Below are positions 44,001 to 53,000 of a stretch of 64,000 bases of DNA, piece by piece. Each line of letters begins with the position of its first letter. The first letter of the stretch is position 1. The translations under genes were made by a program, and so were the position numbers. A model generated the notes under the pieces. That model worked only from the letters and a program-made list of their open reading frames with translations, was not told the DNA's origin and ran no database searches. The DNA comes from Carettochelys insculpta (lineage: Eukaryota > Chordata > Testudines > Carettochelyidae): assembly GCF_033958435.1 (NCBI RefSeq), contig NC_134137.1, positions 105,410,501 to 105,474,500 of the forward strand, read 5' to 3'.

Positions 44001-47000
44001 GTGGTGAAAATGGTGGAAAAGACGAAAAGTTAGGTGTTTGAGCTTGTATTCAGCTTTTCCAAAGTTGGATTTTTTTCCCATAAATGATTTAATGGCATCA
44101 TGGTGAGCTATAATGGTTGCAGCATTGTTTCCTTGCAGCTTCAAATTGAGGCTGTTCAAAGATTCAAAAATGTCCATGAGGTGTGCCAGTGAAAGTTGAA
44201 ATGTTTAGTCTGTAAATGCAGGATATAACTCTTCTTTCTTCTGTTGCTTGAGGAAAATTTCCACTTTGTCTTTCAGTTTGAATAATCTTGAAAGCATGTT
44301 ACCTTTGGAAAGCCATCGTAACTGCATGTGAAACAAAAGTTTTATGATCTGTTCCCAGATCTGTGCAAAGAGCAGCAAAAAGTCTCGCCTTTAAAGCACT
44401 GTTCTTCACAAAATTGACGACTTTGATGGCCAAATTCAAAGAGCCATGTAGGCCAATGCAAGTCTGTGTATGACGCAGTGAGGTGTGGTTAGGGCTGGAT
44501 TTTTTTCTTTCACTAATGTCACAAATCCAGAGTGAGAGCCAAGCATCGCTGGAGCACTGTTTGTGCATACACCAACCAGCTTTCCCCATGAAAGTCTATT
44601 TTCTTCCAAAAAAAAAAAAAAAAAAAAAAGTCAGAAATTGTCTTCATAACATCAGAAGCCTTTGATGTGGTTGTCAATTCCTTTGAAAAAAGCAGTTCTT
44701 CTTTCACAGTTCCATTGTTAATGAATTTTGTGTAGATAAGCAACTGACAACATTGTGCTACATCTGTGGTATCCTTGCACTGAATTATGAAAAAGGAAGC
44801 CAACACTGCCTCCACAACTTGATGACCTGGCAGGAGATCTTAAACTTGTGTGCGTTGTTTCATGGATTTGTTAGAATTGTTAGAAAGTGAAATTGCCAAT
44901 ACTTTCCTCTTTCTTTTGACACCAAGCACAATATCAGCTGCTTTCAACAAGCAAGGCTTCACAAGAGTTTCTCTTATGTGCGCTTTCTTGGCTTTAGCAA
45001 TGAGCAATGACATTTCATAAGATGCTTTTACTGTTTTGGCTGATGCTTGATGTAAAGCTCCAGTAGCGTACAGCTTCGTGTGTTTCAAATTTTGAAGGTT
45101 AGCAGGAAAAAACTCTTTTGGTTTATCTGTCGAAGTGCTGTGGTTCTTTGCTCAAGACGGTTAGGTCTCAAGGCGTCATTACTGAGAACTAAAAGCAGTC
45201 AAGTAGCACTTTAAAGGCTAGCAAAATAGTTTATTAGGTGAGCTTTCCTGGGACAGACCCACCTCTGAAGAAGTGGGTCTGTCCCACGAAAGCTCACCTA
45301 ATAAACTATTTTGCTAGTCTTTAAAGTGCTACTTGGCTGCTTTTTGTTTTGATAGTGTATAGACTAGCATGGCTTACTCTCTATTGCTGAGAACTGTGTG
45401 GCATACTATGCATTGAGGATGACTGATCCTATTTTTTCCTATGACAGTGAAGCCATATTTAATGTAGTCTTCATCATACTTCCTTTTCTTAATTGCAGCC
45501 ATAATATATTAAAATAATTTCCTGATTTAGAATAAATTTAATAGATGCAACTTACTTTGATAAGTTATCATGAATGTTTATTTACTATTATTATGTACAG
45601 ACACGTGCTGCCTTATATGTGCCCCACCACCAGTAACCACGCAAAACTGGCTATCTACTCACTTGATAGAATAATCCCAAACACTCCCGCAAGCATGCTA
45701 GAAAGTTTGAAGAAGTTCCGTTGCCTTCTGCGTCGTTCTTCAGCCTCCCAACCCACTGAACCAGTACCCCTACACGTCAAAAGAGGGGGAAAAAATCACA
45801 TTTTGTGGTCTGAAATTTGAAAATTTTATTAAAGTCAGTGGTCCCCAATCTTTTTACACCCAAGATCACTTTTTAAATGTCAGGACAAGCCCCAGGGCTC
45901 CACCCACTGCCCTCTGTTTCCCTATAGATGGCCACGACACACACACCCCCACCCCGCTAAGCTAAGCCCCCTGGAGCCAGGCATTCTACTCCATCCACAC
46001 GCCCTTCCCCCCCAGTCAGGCACACTACTCCCCAGTCCCACAAACTGCCAGTGACTCGATGGAGCCGTGCCCCCTTGAGCTGCATGCCAACCACATGAGC
46101 CTTAGTGCCCCACCAACTCCAGGGCTCCCTTGCCTCCTGCCAGACCCGATGGCCCCAGAGCTGCAGGTGCAGCAGATCAGCCGCAGCCCTGGCCAGGGTG
46201 CCAGACTCTGTGCCAGCCTTAGCCCAACTGTGGACCAGCCAGGCTAACAGCACAGCCCCCACTTTGCGGGCGCTTGGTGCAGGCCCAGCTGGCCAGCCAC
46301 CTGACCCCCCTGCCAGCTGCCAGAGCTGCCTACCTAAACTGCTGGTTGAGCTTCCCGACCCCTACACAGCTGCCTCCCCGCCAGAGTCCCGTGCTGCCAA
46401 GGCCGGCCGCCTGCGCCCTGTCCAACCGCCCAAGCCTGCTGCCTGAGCCCTGCGCTGCCGATGCTAGCTGCTGGAACCAGGCAAGCCTCCCGCCCAAGTC
46501 TCTCACTGCTTAGGCCAGCCGCTCAAGCGCTGTGGGCCTCCCGCCTGAGCCTCGTGGTGCCAGAGCCAGGTGAGCTCCACCAGCCACTTGAGCCATGGGC
46601 TAGTCGCCCAAGCTGCAGGCCAGCTGCCCACCTGAGCTGCCCAAGCCCCAGCCAGCCACCTGAGCCCCGTCATCAGGGGGCCAGCCGCCGGCCTGAGCTG
46701 CCCACTGCTAGGGCCAGCCATGTGAGCCACTAGGCTGAGCCGCGGGCCCGGTGCCCCATGCACCGCCAGTTGCCTGAGCTGCGGGCCCATTGGCCCAAGC
46801 TGTGGGAGCCCTGGCCAGCCACTCGAGTCACGGCCCCGATGCCTTAGCCCCACTGCCAGAGCCTCCCAGGCCAGCCGGTGGAGCCCCAGCCAGCTGGGCA
46901 GTGAACACTTTAATGGAGTGGGCCATTCTGTTACAGACCTGAGAATTTGTGTCCTGGAGCAGAGAGAATTTAAAAACCGATTAGAGCAGGAAAGTTGTGA

Positions 47001-50000
47001 ATGGGAATTCATATTCACATTTTCAAATACCACATTAACACGTGGCATGAACAGAGATCTCAATTATCTCATGCATTACAAGGACTGCTTCCCTTCCTTT
47101 GATGCTCATACTTATCTCATGCAGGACACTTAACATGCCCCCTCCTTCAGTCCTATGTACTTGATTTGTTGGTTTTTATTGCAATTTTTTTGATCCTCTG
47201 TACTTATGTCAGTACTGTCAGTCTGTACGGGAAATGAGACTGATCTGATGAAGTGGGTCTGTCCCACGACGGCTCATCACCGAATAAATCATTTCGTTGG
47301 TCTTTAAAGTCCTACATTTCTGCTGTTTTTGTTTCATTATGACTGGATTTTTGGAGAGGAGCCAATGAGTTTAATGTCTAAAAGTCTGAACTAAGATGTC
47401 TGAGTACAAAAAAGGTAGTATTGGTTTTATGTGCTTCTATATCAGCAATTTATTTTTCAGGTTGGGAGCTCTTGCCTGGTAACAGAATATGAGCTGTCCT
47501 TTATGATTTTAGGTATTATGGAGAGAGGGAGAGAGCGAGAGCGTGCATTCTAAGCATACTTTTTTGTGTGTGTGATGTTAACTTTGTTAGAATCAAACTG
47601 TGATTAAAAATAACGACTCTTCTCTTTTAGGAGTTGAATGTGGAATACATGCGGAAGTTGAAAAACAACTCGAAATGGGCAAGAAGTTACTGGCAGCTGG
47701 ACAGCTGGCCGATGCTTTGTCTCACTTCCATGCTGCTATAGGTGTGTGTATCTGAAGAAAAAAAATGTTTGTCTGGGCTCGTGGTGCAGTATTTTTCTCT
47801 TGCAATTGACTGTTTCTCAGAATTTGCTGATTAATATGGCTCCAATTCACAATGTGTTGGTGGCCTGCTGTGTCCACGAGGAGCGTTATTGACTTCATGG
47901 GTGTGGAAAATTTCAGGATCCATGCTGAAACCTAGAACAGCCATAGAGAATGTGAGCTCCAAGCCTGGGTGATGATGCAAAGCGTAAGGCAAACTAACTG
48001 CTTGTAACCACCTGGATTGGTATAATCGTGTGGTTCCCAACTATTATATAGGAAGGCCACACAAACTAAAGCACAGCGCTGTGAGGGTCACGCAGATTCT
48101 ACATGCTTTAATGAGATACAGTCACCTGTATGGATTTATATTGTAAATGTGTCTTGTTTTGTCTGTATTATGCTGTTTTTATATACAATATGGTCTGTTT
48201 ACATTCTTCTGTAAAGATGATGACAAAAATACTAAGGATTCATTAGTGCATATTTTTGAAGCAGGCTATGGGCCTCCTGAAATTCTCTGGTGGGCTTTGT
48301 ACAGGCACCTCAATCTGCTAGCAAAAGCCTAGCTGTGGCTAGTGTAAACAGAGTGCTCTTCTGCCAACAATGCAAACACTGCTCATGGGAGAAGGGGAGA
48401 AGAGAAGAATTTTTTATCGGAAGTTGATGACAAACACTTTCTGGCTATGGTTACACTCCAGCGATCTGTTGTCAGAAGTCACTGTTCGACAGAAGTTTTG
48501 TTGGGAAATCTCTTCTGAGTGTGGCCTCACACACACACACACACAAGCTGATCTAAAGAGTACTCCGCTCTGTTGACAGAGCGGCTGGGCTGCCTGGCCA
48601 TTCTCTTGACAAAACAGGTACCTGGAAGCATAGCAGACAGGGCGAGAGAAGGCTCCCCAGAGCATTGACACAGCTTTTTTGTCGATGCCCTTAGGGGTGG
48701 GGAACAATATTCCTCATTTCAGAATAACTTGAAAGATTTTTTTTGAGACCTAAATTAGTATTGGAGTATATTTTTTCATAACTTTTAAATTCTCACACAC
48801 ATCCATTGGTGGAACGGAAGACAAAGATCATTGCAGCTTCATACATTTTTGAGTGTATTCATTGTTCAGGTTGAGTGCAATTTTGTGCTTTGGAATATTA
48901 CAATCTTAAATCGGCCTTTGGTTCTATTCTTCCCTGGTGTCTGATTTTATTTATTCACACCATTATAATAGGATATATGCATATCAGTTTTTTCCATCCA
49001 GATTTTTCTAATTGGAATTAATGACACAATATAACAAAACATATCATTTGTGATAGTGAAAAGAATAAATGTGCACTTGCAGTAATATCAGCCCTTTGAG
49101 AACTACATAAAAAAGTATTCATACTGCAATCGTGTCTACAAATTTTTGGCTATTAGTGTTTGCTTTTAATTTGATTTTTGATTGAACTAACGAACATTGG
49201 TTTAAAGTGGGAGAGTGTAGAAACTTTAGTTCTGATTCCATACAATTCCACTTTATGGTTACAAGTGAAATTCAACTTTGATTGGATTTGTTTTGAAACG
49301 TATTGTGATATTTATAGAGGTTAATTATTCATTGTTACAAGTAATTTCTTGGTTAGCATTTTTGTCAGGAAAGGAAAAGCAGAACTGAAATTTAAATGTG
49401 TGAGGTTAGTTATTTAAAGCTTAGCTTATTAACATTTCATGCAGTATTGCTTTCTATGTTTCGTATGAGGAGTGCCATTAAAAAGGACTCGGTGAGCGTT
49501 AGGCTGTTGTTCTACTGGAATTATTAATACAGGAGCAGTCTTGAGTTTTGTGACCTTATTATCTTCTAAATTTTTAATTGTCTGTAATGCCTGGATCTTT
49601 TCTGAAGGGGGGACAAAAAAAGTCAGGGGAAGTATAAGTTACACGTTATTTAAGATGTCAGGTGCAGTTAAGACTATCTGCGCATGTATATTGTCCGGAT
49701 GTTAGTCCTGCCATGCAAAGCAGGCACAAAGCTTGGAGAAATAAGATTTTTTTTGCTTGGAAACTAAAAAAATCTTATTTCTCCAAGCTTTGTGCCTGCT
49801 TTGCATGGCAGGACTAACATTTGGACAATATCTTTTCCCTTTTTTAATCTCTGACCGTGCAGTGTTCCTGTTGCAGACATCTAACATGGTAAAAGCAAGC
49901 TCGTTTCTGCTTTTCTTTTTCTTCAGTCCTAGATCTTAACAAACACTACAGTCGGTGATCGTGCGTGTGTGTGTGTGGCTTACAAGGTTTAGGAGTTATA

Positions 50001-50014
50001 CATATAACTTGAGC

Positions 50015-50062
<48 letters not shown>

Positions 50063-53000
50063 GTAATGGGTTATGTAGATTTTGGAGTAGTCCATGGCAA
50101 TTACTGATAACTTTTTGGATTTGGATATGAAAATAACTGTGGAAGTCCATAGTACTAGTATAGAGAGTGGCCTGTGTCATCAAGGTAGAAAGTAATTAAC
50201 CTCTAGGCTTCCAGCATTTTTCCACTTTGGTAGTAAAGTGATTGTCTCCTTGGTAAGACAGCATCTGAAATACTGCTAATATCAGCTATAACTATGAAGC
50301 TCAGTTGCATGCTTTGAAGTTCTTCAGCAATGTTCTTAGGTTCATGTGTTAAACTTTATATTTTACCCTTGAGATCTACTAAGTGACGATCATGCATACA
50401 CATTTTGTTCTTCAGGGGTGCGTCTACACTAGCCAGCTACTTTGAAGTAGCTAGCACAACGTTGAAATAGCATGCATTGTGTCTACACACACCGTGCGCT
50501 AGTTCAACGTTGAAATCGACGTTAGGCAGCGAGATGTCAAAATCGCTATTCCTATCCGAAGATGGGAATAGCACCCTACTTCAACGTTCAACATCGAAGT
50601 AGGGTGTGTGTAGACAATCCGCGTCCCACTACATCAAAATAGCGGGGTCCTCCATGGCAGTCATCAGCTGAGGGGTTGAGAGATGCTCTGCCCAGCCCCT
50701 GCGGGGCTCTGTGGTCGCTGTGTGCAGCAGCACTTAGCCCAGGGCTTTTGGCTGCTGCTGCTGCAGCTGGGGGGGTCCATGCTGTGTACACGGGGTCTGC
50801 AACCGGTTGTCGGCTCTGTGGACCTCGTGCTGTGCAGGCTGAGTGTGTCTGGGAGGGGCCCTTTAAGGGAGCGGCTTGCTTTTGCCCCAGAAGCGCTAGT
50901 CCAGCTTGTGACCCCGTCTGCAGGCTTTGCCGGCCCCTTATTTCGACAGAGAGTGCTTGTGTGTGTGGACGCTCTGCATTTCCTTCTGGGATGGCTCCTT
51001 TCGACGTTCCCCGTCGCTACTTCGAAGTTGAACGTCGATTGCATCAGCCCTGGAGGATGTGTAGACGATACGCATCGAAGTAGCCTATTTAGATGTTCTT
51101 TCTTCGACGTAGTGTGCTAGTGTAGATGTAGCCCAGACGTTTTATTCTTGTATCCAAACCCTGAAATTTTTTAAATAATACATTAAAACATTTTGTGTCC
51201 TTTTGAAGTAAAAGATACAGTTCACTAGCAAGCAGGCTGTGGTCCCATTACTGTTCATATCAGAGCTGAGGACAATGTATTATTTTACTGTATCCTGTCA
51301 GAGGAATGAGAAATGTGCCCAGAAATTCCTGAAATTGGCTTCCAAAAGTGGTCAGCGTGGTGTGACTCAAACAAGAGTGAATGGATATTGAATAGCATTT
51401 GTGAAGAGAGTACTGGAACGGAACTGCAGAGCCATGTAGTTCCACCTCAGGCACCACCTGGCTAACATCTCTACCTCCCGCTCTCTGAATATCTTTCTTC
51501 CATTAGGATAGAAATAAGGGTACTGTGCATGTCTTAAAGTTAAATGAAATATGAAGTTTTTACTGTTGATAAATAAATAATAAAATTAGGAAAATTTTGG
51601 GCTACCTAGATTAGTGTTGGTCATTATTGAAATAATGTGTCTGGCTTCCTTATTGGTGAACCTTCAATATCAGGTATTTACCCATGATAAGGAGTGAAAG
51701 CATTAAATATGCATCCAAAAGTTGGTGTGCAATTTAAGATTAAAAGGTTGTGTGTTTCATTTTGATTTCAATACAGAGCTGAAATATCCCTACATATTCA
51801 CCTTCAAAATGTTTAAATATTAGCAATGTTACTGGAGTCACATTCTCTAGTTTCAGAAATGTATAACATAAGCAAATGTCATGAGATGTAAAATATTACT
51901 GCATATAAATGCTACTTTTGTTAATTGTACCCAAATTACATTGAGTTGGTGTTCTGATTATTGTTTTCTTTGCTTGCAGAAGGGGACTCTGATAATTACA
52001 TTGCCTATTACAGAAGAGCCACAGTGTATCTGGCCGTGGGCAAATCTAAAGCTGCAATTCGTGATTTAAGTAAAGTAGTTGAACTAAAGAAAGATTTCAC
52101 AGCAGTAAGTAATGCTGTCTCAGGATTCCTTCAGAGTAAGAAACTGGTCTTCCTTTCTGTTTTCCTGTTTGTTTTAAAGGCAGTGTCTTTTCTGACTGGT
52201 CATCTAGTAAGAGAAAATTGAATGTTCCATATTTGAGAAAGTTTAAAGTTAGATTCTAGTGAATGTACTATATTGAAAGAACGGAGCAAGAATGGTCTCA
52301 TTTCTTACTTTACTTTTAGCTACAGTAAAATGCCCAGATGCCTTGCTAAGATACTTAAGAGTTTGTAATGACCAATGAGTCATCTGTAAGCAGTAAAATT
52401 GGTTGACAAATCAGGAAACCAGTTACTTTTTGGGGGTACCACCTACCTTATCAAGCTCTTGGAGGAGGGGTGGGCAACATGGCCTGTGAGCTGGATCAGG
52501 CCTGTTTAGCGGTTCTCTTTGGCCCAGCATGACTCCCAGCAATTTACGCGGATTGGCAACTTTCAGCTCCAGAGCTGCATGTGGTTCTTTGGCTGCCTCT
52601 TTGCAGTCTCCAGGCTGCTACAAGTCCCATTGCTCAGCAGGGCGCTCAAGCAGGCTGCCTGCCTGCTGTGGACTCCTGTTGCTCATGTAGGGGGACAAGC
52701 CGTCCTGTATTTGGTGGGACGGTCCCATATTTGGGAGGCCAAAAAAGGCATCCCGACTTATTTTTTAAAAGGGACGTACTGTCCCATATTTAGGCCAGTG
52801 GGGGCAGGAGTACCCATGGCTGCTGCTTTCCTGGGCCTGTGGGGGGCTTGGTGCAGCTGGGAGGAGCCACCCCACTCCCCACACACACACACGCCTCCCG
52901 TATTTGAGAGGGAGATCTGATCGCTCTATGCTCATGGAAGCAGCTGCTGCACGTCTCTGTGCCGCTGGTGGGGAAGGAGAGATGGCAATGCGCTGTCCCT

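Larger units (their letters stand above)
43306..45836 (-). mobile_element. hAT transposon relic (BED finger / ZBED-like transposase)
   Basis: The plus-strand end CAGTGCTTCCCAAACTTTT is a hAT-type terminus. The opposite terminus is not identified, so the 45836 limit is provisional. The element holds a minus-strand transposase pseudogene and a Penelope-like tail insertion at 45191-45382. Confidence 0.75.

Noticed and set aside
46040..47063. Open frames up to 186 codons at 46.0-47.0 kb
   Set aside because: Compositional, from a GC-rich degenerate repeat; the only credible coding relic nearby is the Penelope GIY-YIG piece on the plus strand.
50018..50061. CRISPR-like or tandem-array signal
   Set aside because: It is a simple TG microsatellite in a vertebrate intron.
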